Of a stretch of 64,000 nucleotides of DNA, positions 23,870 through 35,247 are shown piece by piece. This DNA is from Gigaspora margarita (taxonomy: Eukaryota; Glomeromycota; Glomeromycetes; Diversisporales; Gigasporaceae), in NCBI GenBank assembly GCA_009809945.1, contig WTPW01000064.1, forward strand, positions 434,519 through 498,518. Direction: 5' to 3'. The first letter of the stretch is position 1; the number at the start of each line of letters is the position of its first letter. Under the pieces are notes generated by a model, which did not search any database, had not been told where the DNA came from, and was given only the letters and a program-made list of their open reading frames with translations. The position numbers were made by a program, and so were the translations under genes.

Positions 23870-25440
23870 CAAATTTCTTTTGATAATATAGAGTTAGGAA
23901 GGGTACTAGCATGTGATCAGTAATAAGGCCTAATAGTACTTTCTTTCTGATATAGGTTTCTTAAATATTGCTATGAAGTTAAGGATATTTGAGAGTAGTA
24001 GTTTAGCTTCTTCTGCGGTCTTGTGTAATATCCTTTTGATTTCTAGAGAGAGGTCTTTGTAGTTGGAAATGCAAGTTAGAAGATGGGCAGTAACTTCTAA
24101 TTCCATGTAGCACCTTGTACAGAGGTGGTTTGTATTTTTGAGTAGGTATCTAAAATGTAATAGAAGGGAAGTAGAAAGTTCTTCAGATATGAGTTTTACT
24201 TGAAATTTTTTATATTGGAGAGATTAGGGTTAGTATAAAGTGCTTGTGGTTTATTTTTGAATGACAGGTATTCAAGGGTACAGTGCTAGTTGATGTTTTG
24301 TAAATGTTGACTCCTCAAGTCTATTCTTTGTTGATTGTGCCAGGTAGATAAATTGACTATCTGATGTATTTGTTTGAGTATGTCTTTTAACAGGTAGGTG
24401 CATGGAATACTGTAAAGCAGTATTGTCATGGGACAGCTTTGGACAATAATTTGAACAATTTTGAACAAGTTTGGACAATTAAACAAAGTAAAATTACTTA
24501 AAATTTTATTAAGATAACCTATTTTAATTTTAACTAGAATGTGTTCAGCATTTAAAAAAATATATAGTTATATATTTTTTGGATAGATTTATTAATTAAT
24601 AAAGCCTAGACAAGCTTTGGACAATCTTAGATATTTGGTCAATTTGGATATAGACAAGCCAAAAAAGGCTGTAGATAGCCAAAATGTACAATACTGCCAT
24701 AAAGCATGGGTGTGTATTTGTTGTATAGAAAGAATTGGGTGTTAAGTTCAAAAGAAAAGGAATGGTTGTAACATTAATTTTTAGATCTTTGTCGACTATG
24801 ACATTTAGTTCTCTATCCCCGATAGTGCTAAGAGGATTATTAAAGCATATGGGTATTGCAGTTTGTCAATATGTTGGTGATTGATATGTCTGTATTTTTT
24901 ATTTCTTGTACAACCTGCTAGAAAAATGGCAATTGGTTGTAATGTCTATTCTGGTATTATTGCTAGTAGTAGATATAACAAATGCTAAAGCTGTGATTAT
25001 GCATTGATAGTGGATGGCCAAGATTTGTTGTAATAACTAAAGAACTTGTCAACCGTTCTCAGTTGGCATCTTGCAATTGGTTTTTGTTTTATTGTGTTAT
25101 TTCAATTGTTGTAATTGGTTTTTTGTCTATAGTTATTTTATACTTTTTGAAATTTGCTGATATTAGGCCTTCTTATAGTTCTTTTGGGGATGATAAAAAG
25201 ACAAACAATGGTCTGAATAATAGTATAGAGTCTGTATTATATAGTTTCTTCTTTGGTTGTAGGTAGATAGTGCAAAAGTGATATTTTTTATATTGGCATG
25301 GATTGTTAGTTGACAATCTACTTGGAGTTTGTAGATACTTTTTCTGTTTACAAATAAGTAGCAGTCTTTTAAGAGTATTGTGTGATTTTTTATTTGACAA
25401 CCCATACAAGATTAGAGAGTGTTTGTATGATTTTCACCAA
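23870..25440 (-). pseudogene. LINE ORF2 3' portion, decayed
   Basis: The minus strand reads SLLLHFRY, then HLCTRCYMELEVTAHLLTC, a CxxC-x8-H-x3-C knuckle typical of the C-terminus of LINE ORF2, followed by a helical tail ending near 23940. Upstream (to about 25440) lie broken pieces with a possible RNase H-like character (ALAFVISTTSNNTRIDITT). Several stops and frame changes are seen. A hAT-like MITE at 24418-24696 splits it. It could be the same family as the LINE at 117-2830, since both are on the minus strand, but no overlap allows a test. The knuckle is seen; the RNase H reading is weak. Confidence 0.5.
24418..24696. mobile_element. hAT-like MITE, CAGTATTGT ends
   Basis: CAGTATTGTCATGGG at the left and, inverted, CAGTATTGTACATTT at the right. 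Both ends have nearby TTTGGACAAT-type motifs. Flanks CTGTAAAG and CCATAAAG match at 6 of 8 positions, so this is an old insertion, inside the LINE remnant. Confidence 0.7.
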
Positions 25441-25788
25441 TTAAATTTTTTAAATACAGTATAACTAGTGTTCCACAAAAGATGAGTCCGGTCTGGGTCC
25501 AGTCTGGTCTGTTGATGGACCGAGTTCGAATCTGTGATTTTCAAGAACTAATACAGTTTCAGACACACATGAAGGTCTGCTCAGGTAATACCTGCCTGCC
25601 CGGTCCAATAGAGTACCGTATGCTAATTGGTTGTTTTTTTTTTTTAACTTTAATTAAACTAGAATGAGAACGAATAAAGAATGCTATTACCTTCTATAAT
25701 GATAAATAATGACGAATAAATGCGACTTAACAATAATGACTCAACAATAACGAATAAAAAAAAACTAGACCTGCACTTAAACTTGTCT

Positions 25789-26110
25789 TTAGAACTTGCG
25801 ACGTTTTTTTTTTAAAAAGTATAGAAAAAGCTAAGAAAAAGCTTGTGAAAGCCTGCATAAAAAAAAGAACTCTTATTACAGCTTTTTTCCAGAAAAAGAC
25901 AGTATTTTAGAACTTGCAACTTTTTTTTTAAAAAGGCATGAGAAAAAACTAAGAAAAGCTTGTGAAAGCCCGTGAAAAAAAAAGAACACCTATTACGGTT
26001 TTTTTTTTTTTTTGAGAAAAAAGCCTGCATTTTAGAACTTGCTTTTAGAAAACTATAAGAAAAACTTGTGAAGACCCACATGAAAAAAAAGGAAAAAAAT
26101 AAATACTTGC
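25789..26110. repeat. Tandem repeat, three units of about 120 bp
   Basis: Each unit has TTTAGAACTTGC, a T/A-rich run, AAGAAAA(A)GCTTGTGAA.GCC and AAAAAAAAGAAC. Units start near 25789, 25909 and 26031. The minus-strand frame here is a repeat artefact. Confidence 0.7.
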
Positions 26111-26266
26111 GTTTAGACACTTAATTTTTTTTTATTATTATAATTTATTTCTCTTATTGTCCTTTGTTGTTCTTATAGTTTTTCTTTTATTACAGCATAT
26201 GTTAAAAAATATGCATTTAAAGGAAGTTGGCTATTTATTTTAAATCTTGCGCTTTAAACTCCCTTA

Positions 26267-28986
26267 ATGTCAACTGAATCACAGTCTCAAGATGAATCAG
26301 AAGAACATGAGTCATTATTCCAGTATCATGGTAAATTTTACTCAAATGATTTGTACCTAGATGAATCGCAAAATAAATTGCAAGATGAATTGTACCAAAA
26401 TAAATCGTATCAAGATGAACCATGCCAAGATGAACCGCATCAAGACAAATCCTGTTCAACCAAATTATCACTCCAAATGGGACCAACTTGTGATAAAAGC
26501 TCTACAAACGATGGGTAATATATGCAAAGCTTTACTTTTAATATTCTTTATTTATTGGCTTCTTATATATATTGACTTTTTATTTTGTATTCTTTTATTT
26601 ATTGACTTTATTTTATATTCTGACTTTTATAGATCTGTAGTATGAAAATATTTTAAAAAGGCAAAAGATAGCACCTATAGATAGGGGTGAAATTACTCTT
26701 CTTAATAAGAAGTTTTTGTTGAAATTGTTGAAATTAGTTGATGGTGAAATTGGTGAAATTAGTTTTTCAATATTAAAAATTAATTTAAATTATGCCAAAA
26801 ATTAATTAAAACTAGGTTAAATCAAATACAATAATTGTTTTAGACTTAATTTATAGATATATTAAAAATGTTAAAATTATTGTTGAAATAATTGTTGAAA
26901 TTAAAAAAAATTAAAAATGAATTTCATCCCCAACTATAATAGCGCTACGAGTGATATTTGTAAAAATTTACTAGTTTATAGCAATGGGACAATGTCAAAT
27001 TTTTTAAGACATCTTAAGAGATATAAAGTGTCTGAACTAGCAAAATCAAAGTTAAAGAGGGGAGTTAGTATTTTGAAAATGTTAAGTAATAAAGCCTGCC
27101 AACGTGAACTCTTCAGCCAACAAAAATTTACTAAGGTAATAACAAGATGGATCATAAAACATAATCAATCATTTCAAATCATTGAAGACGATGAACTTAA
27201 GTCTATATTTACTTACTTAGTACCTACTGCAGTTGGTAAAAATAATATTAAATAGCATATTTAATGTATTAATATTATGGTTAAATATAAATACTTAAGG
27301 AGGTTTTTTTAGTACTTTTTGCTGACCTAATAAAATGACACATTATGAACAATTTTGAAGAAGATCACAAACAACTTCAAAAAAAATTGCAGGATGTTCC
27401 TGAACGTATAGCAATAACAACTGATATTTGGACACCTTCTACTAATAAAAAGTCATTTATGACTATCATGATTCATTATTTAAATCAATCATGGAAAATA
27501 AAACATATCCTACTTGATTTTATTTTTATGGAAGATTCGCATATGGGTGTTGAAATTGCGAAGGCAATGGAAGACTGTCTTCAAAAAAATGGAATATTGT
27601 CAAAATTAATATCAATAACCTGTGATAATGCATCTGCCAATATAAAATTTTGTGTGATTTTTCTCATTTCATACTAATATCTGGTTTTAGATTTGATAGT
27701 GCATAGCAATCAATACGGTGCTTTAATCATATCTTAAATCTTGCTGTCTAGTGTATTTAAAGATCATAGGAAATGAAGTTGAAAAAGTTATTATTGATAT
27801 ACTAAAATTTTAATAATTCATAATAGTAGTATGCTATTCTGTTGTTTAACAATGAGTCAAAGTGTTTAGTTGTTTTGAGTACGATTTTGTGAGGCCCTAT
27901 ATTTATAGTTTTATTTTTTTACTTATATTTTTTTAGTTATACAGATTAATAAAAAGTATTAGAGAATTACAAAGACGCCGCAAACAGTTAAAGCTATCTA
28001 ATCCGTTAAAGCCAATTCTTGATGTAGCAACACAGTAGAATTCCACCTTTTATATGTATGAGCGCGGACTAAAACTTCGTATAGTGTTGAATGCTCTGTC
28101 TTTTGCTAAAACAGAATTACATCAATATATTTTGGTTGATAATGATTGGAAAACAATAGAACTTCTTGTCGAAGTTTTATTACCTTTTAAGAATGGTTAG
28201 TATATTTCAGCGTGAGATATAAAATAGTTTACAAGAAAAAAAACCTTACTTCTTATTCAATTTAGTGACCATATTTATGTCATCATCAGAATATCCAACA
28301 CTGTTATTGGTCATTCCTCTCTATAATTCATTGCTCGAATCTCTTGAAGATGCTAGACTAAAAGATAGTATACCAGAATAGCTTAAGAAAGAGTGTAAGG
28401 CTGTATCTAATAAACTTCTAGAATATTGCCAAAGGACAAGTGTCTTGCATATTGCTTCAGTCATGCTAGATCCATGGCTTAAATTTTGATATTTCGAAGA
28501 ACTTGGATGGCTGTCTCAACTTATCAAGCAGGTTAAGGATATGTAAGTATTTTTTAAATATATATCGAAGTATGATTGGGAGTATATTAATTTATAAATA
28601 TTTAAGTATCAGAGATAAATATGAAGATCAATATGCACCTTTTTCCAATCAAACAATAGCAAGCACAACTACAGAAGTACCTCAAAGTATAATCTCACAA
28701 ATCTATAAATGAACATGTACAGAACAGCAAAGCGAGCTTGACACATATTTAATGATACCACTTGTAGATCAGCATACAGATATTTTAGAATGGTGGCAAG
28801 TAAATGAAAGCAATTATTTGAATCTTGCCAAATTTGCTAGAGATTGCCTTTTAATACCTGCTACAAGCATTCCAAGTGAGCAAATATTCGGTGATATGTT
28901 AACTAACAAACGAAATTAATTGGATAGAAAAACTGTATGAGCAGCAATGTGCTTGAGATCATGGTTAAGAGAACTAGAATATTAAA
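26267..28986 (+). pseudogene. hAT-family transposase, decayed
   Basis: Cut-and-paste transposase remnants in order: 26267-26518, Gln/Asp/Glu repeats (QDEPCQDEPHQD); about 26630-26670 plus 26935-27010, a BED finger split by a MITE; 27060-27255 (ITRWIIKHNQSFQIIEDDEL, the hAT N-terminal helix region); 27330-27677 (IAITTDIWTPS with the first catalytic Asp; SITCDNASAN with the second); 27990-28196; 28276-28500; and 28720-28986, the hATC dimerisation tail (DILEWWQVNESNYLNLAKFARDCL, ATSIPSEQIFG). Lesions: TAG 28036-28038, TAG 28379-28381, TGA near 28487, TAA 28916-28918, TGA 28938-28940. In the BED finger one Cys reads Ser (ATSDIC) and the last His reads Tyr (RHLKRYK). I found no terminal repeats, so the element's borders or a domesticated origin stay open. 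Confidence 0.85.
26683..26932. mobile_element. MITE inserted in the BED-finger exon of the hAT transposase
   Basis: AGGGGTGAAATT at the left and TTGGGGATGAAATT (reverse complement) at the right. The interior is GTTGAAATT-rich. Flanks CTATAGAT and CTATAATA are a weak, decayed duplication. Coding for the finger stops at KDSTY on one side and resumes at SATSDICKN on the other. Confidence 0.6.
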
Positions 28987-29559
28987 ATTTTATATCTTAA
29001 CTAGTTGAATTAAATCATTCTTTTTTTTTTTTTTTTTAACTGATATTATAAATGCAGTTATAGGGTAAGTGTCTATTATCTTTGCAATTATTTTATTCTA
29101 AAATATTTGTTATTCTAAAATACTCATTCTTTATTTTTTTTTTGCATATATGCGTTTTCACATTATGCCATCATTGTTTGATAATTTATATATTGTTTAA
29201 CATGTAAATCACAATTCACAATGCTTTAATTGATTTATTTCTTAATATTTTCAAATAAACCATTAAGTGTTAAGTATTTCTTTTTGTTCTCATTTTTTGC
29301 TTTCCTATAAGCATTTTATTAATATATGATTTAATTTTAGGGTTTACTCAATTTTATTTCACGTACCATATATACCTGTAACTGGTTTTCTCAAGATTAC
29401 ACTAAATTGCAAAAAAAAAAAACATTTAATTGTTGGGTATTTTCATGTAGGTTCAAAATCAAATTTTTTGGCTAGTTGGAGGAGTTAAAGAACTAAAGAA
29501 AAAATATATTTTTTTGTTATTACTGAAGATATAGAGAAGTATTAACTTTAAAAGAATAA
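28987..29559. other. Non-coding AT-rich stretch downstream of the transposase
   Basis: Nothing recognised. A terminal repeat of the hAT element was looked for here and not found. Confidence 0.4.
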
Positions 29560-29710
29560 GGGGAGTGACAAAAATCAGGTGATTTTTTAGGGGAAGAGGG
29601 GGTAAAAAATTTTGAAATTATATATAGGAACCTGACCAAATTTATATTAAGGAGAGGAGAGGGAAGTAGGCCTCTAATAAAAAATAATCAGGTGATTAAT
29701 GACATGGTCC
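29560..29710 (+). mobile_element. PIF/Harbinger-like MITE, 151 bp, copy 1, TAA duplication
   Basis: GGGGAGTGACAAAAATCAGG at the left; GGACCATGTCATTAATCACC (reverse complement) at the right. TAA at 29557-29559 and 29711-29713. The second copy at 34313-34463 has the same length in opposite orientation and is also bounded by TAA. A 3-bp TWA duplication with GGG ends is the PIF/Harbinger pattern. Confidence 0.8.
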
Positions 29711-29751
29711 TAATTAAACAATATATAAAACCAAGATTAATAGTTCATACT

Positions 29752-29960
29752 CATCCGCAAATTTTATATATAGATATTGATCGATATATAACACTTAATC
29801 GTTTTATATCGATTTTAAAATATCATTATATATTGATTAATTGGATAAAAATCGATATATTTCTAAATCAATATATATCATGTTTTATATTAAATCATTT
29901 TATATCTAGAAATCGATTATAATCAGAATTATTTGAAACAATATATAACGATTAACAGAT
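29752..29960 (+). repeat. ATCGATATATA-rich repeat, copy 2
   Basis: Starts CATCCGCAAATTTTATATAT and matches the minus strand of 1-127 almost base for base for over 120 bp, then continues in ATCGAT/AACGATT-type sequence to about 29990. Confidence 0.65.
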
Positions 29961-29999
29961 CTTTAACGATTATATAATGTTTTGACCATCACTAGGTAA

Positions 30000-30240
30000 A
30001 AAAAAAATAAATAAAAATAAAATAATAAAATTCCAAAAAAAAGTAGACTAAAAAAAAGACAAAAACAAAACAAAACTAATTGGCTTAGGAAAAAAAAAAT
30101 AACTTAAAAAAAAAAAAAAAAAAAGTGGATTGTACTATTTTTATCCATCTCTCCCTTTTTTTCTTTCCTCTCTCTTTTTTTTTCTCCCTTTCTTTCTCTT
30201 CTTTTTTTTTTTTCTTTTTTTTTTTAATATTTTGAATATA
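30000..30240. repeat. Low-complexity A-rich then T/C-rich tract
   Basis: AAATAAA-type runs to about 30125, then TTTCTCCCTTT-type pyrimidine-rich sequence. No other content. Confidence 0.6.
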
Positions 30241-30430
30241 TTCGAAATATTTTAAGACTGGGCTGAATCAGTAGATCTGTATTCTGGATCATACCAAGGA
30301 CGCATTTGATTAATATTTTCGAAATGTTTCAAAATGTTTCAATGATCATAGTACAAGATCAGATTAGAACTTTGTTTATTTTTTTTGTTTATAATTTAGA
30401 TCTTCTATTACTTTTACATTGTTTTTCATT
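30240..30430. repeat. Dispersed repeat shared with 36050-36450
   Basis: Contains GAATCAGTAGATCTGTATTCTGGATCA, CGAAATGTTTCAAAATG and ACAAGATCAGATTAGA. Two further copies occur in direct orientation at about 36060-36160 and 36300-36410. Confidence 0.55.
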
Positions 30431-30689
30431 TGTTTTTTTTGTTACTTTTTGTTTCGTTTAATATCATTTTGTTTCATTTGTTTTTTCATGTTTTTTCTTT
30501 TATTTATTATTTTTTAATTTTTTTTATTTTATTTCTACAAAAAAACACTTTTAGCATGAAATATAGTAACTTTCTGACACCTTGCGCAAGGCAACGCATT
30601 GGTGTTGTCCTGGTTGGCGTCATTGCTAGTGTTGTAGTTGATGTTGTCATTTTTGTTATCATTAGAATTGTTGCTAGCTAGTGTCGTTG

Positions 30690-30930
30690 GTGTTCTTGTG
30701 GAATAGCTTTACGTGCCTCTCAGTATTCTTGTAGATGGTATTGCATAGATTTTTAGTGTTCTTGTAGGTAGTCCATTTGTTTTCTTCTCTTGTATTCATA
30801 CAGGGTGGTCTTGCTTGTTTCTCTTGCATTCATATGGGGTGGTCTTGCTCATTCTCTTGCATTCATATAGGGTTGTATGGGGTAACTTTTCTTGTTTCTC
30901 TTGCATTTGTACGGGTGATATAACACCAAC
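30690..30930. repeat. Tandem repeat TCTCTTGCATTCATA(T/C)(G/A)GGGTGGTCTTGC
   Basis: Four units of about 34 bp at 30785-30920, preceded by TGTTCTTGTAG-type shorter repeats. Plus-strand frames over it are artefacts. Confidence 0.6.
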
Positions 30931-30974
30931 ACTTCAGAGAAATAGTTTTTTTATTTTTTTTTACTTACTATTTT

Positions 30975-31250
30975 TTTTAGAAAGTAGTGAAAATAAGCAA
31001 ATATAAGTGAATAGAAGCGAATGCGAGCAAATAGAAGCAAATATAATAGTTTATTTTTTTCATTTTCATTTTTTTTCATTATTTTTTTCAGTTTCATTTT
31101 TTGTTTTTTGTTCTTTTTTTTTATTTATTTTTTTAATTTTATTTTATTTTATTTATTCCTTAATTCTTTCAGAACTTTGCACAAAAGCAAATATAATCAA
31201 AAATAAGCAAATATAAGCAAATATAAGCAAATATAATAGTTTATTTTTTT
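30975..31250. repeat. AGCAAATATA tandem repeats with T-rich spacer, duplicated
   Basis: Blocks of AGCAAATATA end in AATAGTTTATTTTTTT at about 31060 and again at 31250. The T-rich segment between is low-complexity. Confidence 0.55.
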
Positions 31251-31473
31251 TTATTTTCGTTTTATTTTCATTATTTTTTTTCAAGTTTGTTCTTTTTTGG
31301 TTTATTTTTTTTGTCATTTTTTTATAATAATATATAATAAAATATGTAATATTTAAAATATAATATATAATAATAAATAAAAAAATAAAATTTTATATTA
31401 AATTGCAAAAACTTGCGAATATTGTATATTTAATTTAAAATAATATATAATAATAATAATAAGGGTTTTAAAA

Positions 31474-31722
31474 AATGGTGCATGTGCACCATAGTGCACC
31501 TCTTTTATGCTTCTCAAAATTTTACTAAGGTAACTCCTGTTGCACTTTTAATGAAAAATGCTCCTCTCGTGATGTTACCTTAAACTTTAATTTTAAATTA
31601 ATTCTAAACCTAATACTAACTCTAACTCCAACTCTAACCTTCTAACCTCCTAATCCAAAGCCTAACTATAACCCTAATTCCAATTATTATTATTTATAAG
31701 GGGTGCACCATGGTGCACGGTG
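31474..31722. mobile_element. MITE with GGTGCAC ends and a telomere-like interior
   Basis: Left GGTGCATGTGCACCATAGTG pairs with the reverse complement of the right end (GGTGCACCGTGCACCATGGTG). The interior 31570-31690 is rich in CTAACC/CTAAC/CCCTAA words. No clear target duplication. Confidence 0.6.
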
Positions 31723-31799
31723 CACCAATTTATAAATTTCTAATAATAAATAAAAAATAAAATTTTATAATAAATTGTGAAAACTTGTGAAAATCTGTA

Positions 31800-32035
31800 A
31801 AACGTTCAAAAAGCATGATTATGTGAACAGATGCATTTTGTATATTGATTATATATCGATTATTAACTATCATGGATATGTATCAATTATAATCACTATC
31901 AATATATTGGTTATATATCGATTAACCAGATATATATCACTATCAATAGATCATAGCAGGGGTGTGTGTAATCAATATATATCTATATAGTTAGTAATCG
32001 ATATATATATATATATAAAATTTGCTGATGCTGAT
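31800..32035 (-). repeat. ATCGATATATA-rich repeat, copy 3
   Basis: Ends (minus strand) CATCAGCAAATTTTATATAT, the same border word as copies 1 and 2 with one substitution. The rest is looser ATCGATTA/ATATATCGATT sequence. Confidence 0.5.
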
Positions 32036-32093
32036 CACTAGAAGGGGTATAGTTATTTAGATTAATTAAACATAATTCATTATAGAGTAAATC

Positions 32094-32272
32094 AGGACCC
32101 CGAAATATACATAGATAGGTCAGGTATGAGTTTGCTTATTTTTGAGGTTTTTTATGCAGATTTTTTCTATTTATAGTAATTTTTGCTTATTTTTGAAGTT
32201 TTTTCTGCAGATCTTTTCTTTTTTAGTAACCCTATAATTAACCTGACCTATCCATGTATATTTCGGGGTCCT
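32094..32272. mobile_element. 179-bp MITE, AGGACCCCGA ends, 8-bp duplication AGTAAATC
   Basis: AGGACCCCGAAATATACAT and GATAGGTCAGGT at the left are repeated inverted at the right with one mismatch over 32 bp. AGTAAATC at 32086-32093 and 32273-32280, exact. A TTGCTTATTTTTGA.GTTTTTT segment is directly repeated inside. The ends share AGGACCCCGA and ATAGGTCA, in the same spacing, with the 11.35-kb element starting at 33307. Confidence 0.88.
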
Positions 32273-32280
32273 AGTAAATC

Positions 32281-33298
32281 ATTTAAAAAATAGAATTCAA
32301 CATGGAACTAGAGTTTATACAAACAATATTGAAGCCTATGGCATAGTGTAAAATTAAATATATTATTTAGAAATTGTTTTAAAAATTTATTAGAAAAACA
32401 TCTCTATGAATTTTTTGAGATATAAATAAAGAGATAATTTATTTGAAGCTTTTATTGATTTATTAAAATAATTTAAGGGGTAGTTTACTTCTAGAGGAGT
32501 AAAAAAATTGCAAATCATATAATAAACAAAAATAAAATTTTATATGTTTTTTTTATAGTACAGAAATCTAGTTCACTTATATATAAAGTATTTCTTATTA
32601 TATGAACCTTCTTTTAGCTTTTATAAAAGTTATAGGACTAATTTTTCTGATTCTAATAAAAGTAAAATCATTAAAATTGGTTGGATAGATCATGAGATAT
32701 AAGTATATTGTGATTTTTATATAAGGTTTTTTCTTAAGAACAGAATCACATGAAATTTCATTTTTATATAAAGCAATTAGTAAATCTTCACCAATTTTTA
32801 CTATGAAATTTATACCCTTCAACTGCAAACTACTTCTTAAAATTTTAATTAACTTATTTTTAATTATTTATTATATAACAGATTTGAGCTTTTGGTTTAA
32901 AAAAAGGTATTAAAATACAACTATGATATCTTTTTTAGTTTTACCAGAGGTACAAATCAATAATAATGAACAAATATATAATAATAAAAAAAATTATAAA
33001 AAAAAATATAGTGACTTCCTATTGGCTAAGCACTTTAAAAAATTAATATCTTGTTCTACCAATAGATTAAATATAGTACAAATATTAATTTTATATTTCA
33101 CATCCAAATCTAAATAAGTTTTAACTACTCTAGTAGGTTTAGATTACAAATAAATTAGATAATTTAATTTTGTCTATAGTTTGAGTCTCAATTATTGTAA
33201 TATAAACTGTATTAAATATTCTTATAATATTAAAAAACAGCATAGTAGACAATTCTAGTAGTACATACTTCCAAACTTGAAATTTGTAACTCAGGACC
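32281..33298. other. AT-rich stretch without recognised features
   Basis: Small frames at 32598-32828 (minus) and 32923-33117 (plus) have no recognisable motif and I do not support them. Confidence 0.4.
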
Positions 33299-34312
33299 GA
33301 TCTGCCAGGACCCCGAGCTATTAGTATATAGGTCACAAAGAATTAAAAATTTTTTATAATAACTCTAAGCAAGAGTTTTTACTAATATCAATAAGCATTT
33401 TTGTTATATATTTAAAAAATAATTAAAAATAAGCAAATAAATTATCTAACTTATAAAATATATATATTATATAAAAAATAAATATAAAACTAAAAATATA
33501 AATATAATTTAAAATAATATTATAAATTATTTAAAATATAAAAACTTTATTTAAAAATTTAATTATTTAATTAATTTTTATATTAAAATATAAAAAATTA
33601 CAATTATTGTTGAAGCTAATACTAAAATTGGCTATATAAAATTAGGTTAATAATTAATTTATAGCTTATATATTATTAAATATATATATTATATTATTAA
33701 TTTTATTATTTTAAAGCTCTACTAAAATAATTTTTATTAAAAAATTATTTTTTGAATAACATCTTTACAACTAAAATAATCAAAATATTTTTTTCGTCTC
33801 CTAATAACTTTAAAAAATTTCTATCAATTAATACTCCTGATTTGTCAATATGATAAAAAATATTAGAAACTAAATTATGTGTTAAAAGACTATAACCTTC
33901 TTTTAAAATATCACTAAACAAATCAAGATGAACAGGTAAATAAACATGTAATGAAATATAAGAAACATCATTCAAATCTGTAATAGGTTCGTCTGTATAA
34001 CAATGATTATTGTAACCTTCAAAATATAATGCTATAACTCTTCCAATACACATAATTTCACNATATAAAACAAAAACATAATCATCTTTTGATAATNGAA
34101 AATTAACNGATACATTTGCATTTTGAATATTAGGAACTATTAGATAATAATTAAAATTAAATTTTAGTAGTATTTTAATCTTAAACTTCAAGTTTAAAAT
34201 TTTAAAAGTGCATAATTTTAAAAATTATAACTTTAAAAATTAATTATAAAACAAAATTTTTAAATTATACACTTAAAAATTATCAAATTTAAAAGTTTTT
34301 ATTAAAAATTAA

Positions 34313-34463
34313 GGGCAGTGTCATTAATCATCTGATTATTTTTTATTAGAGGCCTATCCCTCTCTCCCCTTCTATAATATAGATTTGGTCAGGTTTCTTT
34401 ATATAATTTTAGCATTTTTTACCCCCTCCCCCCTAAAAAATCACCTGATTTTTGTCACTCCCC
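34313..34463 (-). mobile_element. PIF/Harbinger-like MITE, 151 bp, copy 2, TAA duplication
   Basis: Inverted copy of 29560-29710, the same 151 bp. Ends GGGCAGTGTCATTAATCATC and (reverse complement) GGGGAGTGACAAAAATCAGG. TAA at 34310-34312 and 34464-34466. It lies inside the spacer between two coding pieces of the large element. Confidence 0.8.
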
Positions 34464-35127
34464 TAACATACCTAAAGTTTTAATTTTAAAATCGAATTTA
34501 TTTTAGTTTACAAAAAAAAATAAATAAACATAAAAGTAAAAATAAAAAATAAAAAAATTTACTTGAAATTAATTTGGTTTGGACATTTTTTCTGTTGGAT
34601 GGTTTTCTTTTTTTTGACATTTCACTTTCTTCTGAATGTAATTGTACAAGTGTCAATGACATATTTTTTCAATTTTCTTTCCACTGCTTTTCTCTTTGTT
34701 TGACAAATCGCTATTCAGGATTTTCATTTTTTGTAAAATATGTGACCAAATGACTAGCCTTATTTGAACTAATAGAATTCATTATACCAACTCTAGTAGA
34801 GCTTGATGCTTTTGATTTAAGCTTCTGTTCAAGTGGTTTAGAACAATAAGCATTATGTAATTAGTGTTGATCAAATAAAAACTTAAAGTTCAAAGCACTT
34901 TCTAAAAGATATCAGTAACCTAGATTAACTATTACCATCAATATGTATTTTAGAATATCTAAAATGTTATTTTATACAAAACAATAACTTCAGGAATTGG
35001 AACCATTAACTGTTTAAAAATTGCTCTATACCAGGCAGAATTATGTTGGTCATGGGCCAGAATTATTTTAAGCCTGGCCAAATTAATGGTTAAATGGTTA
35101 AACAATTTCTCTATTAATTGAATTACT

Positions 35128-35247
35128 GTATTTTCATGAAATAATGCATAAGGGAGTTATTTTGAAATTTGGCTGAAATTAAGCATAATTTAGGCCAAAA
35201 TACAAAATTACACCCCTGTGCATTATTTCGCGAAAATATAGGTATGC
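35128..35247. mobile_element. Small MITE, TATTTTC..GAAATAATGCA ends
   Basis: TATTTTCATGAAATAATGCAT and GGGAGTTATTTTG at the left pair with TATTTTCGCGAAATAATGCAC and GGGGTGTAATTTTG read back from the right. Related words occur at 39440-39490 and 39830-39865. Confidence 0.55.

Noticed and set aside
25482-25667. Short frame with GC-richer sequence at 25480-25620
   Set aside because: No motif or homologous phrase recognised and no second inverted end found. Left unannotated.
25812-26120. 102-codon minus-strand frame rich in Phe/Lys
   Set aside because: It is the translation of a 120-bp tandem repeat with T runs; no gene-like composition.
30430-31216. Phe-rich plus-strand frames as membrane proteins
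   Set aside because: They arise from T-rich tracts and tandem repeats; no start context or conserved segment.
32598-33117. Two small frames between the MITE and the 11-kb element
   Set aside because: Low-complexity Lys/Ile/Tyr-rich translations without motifs.
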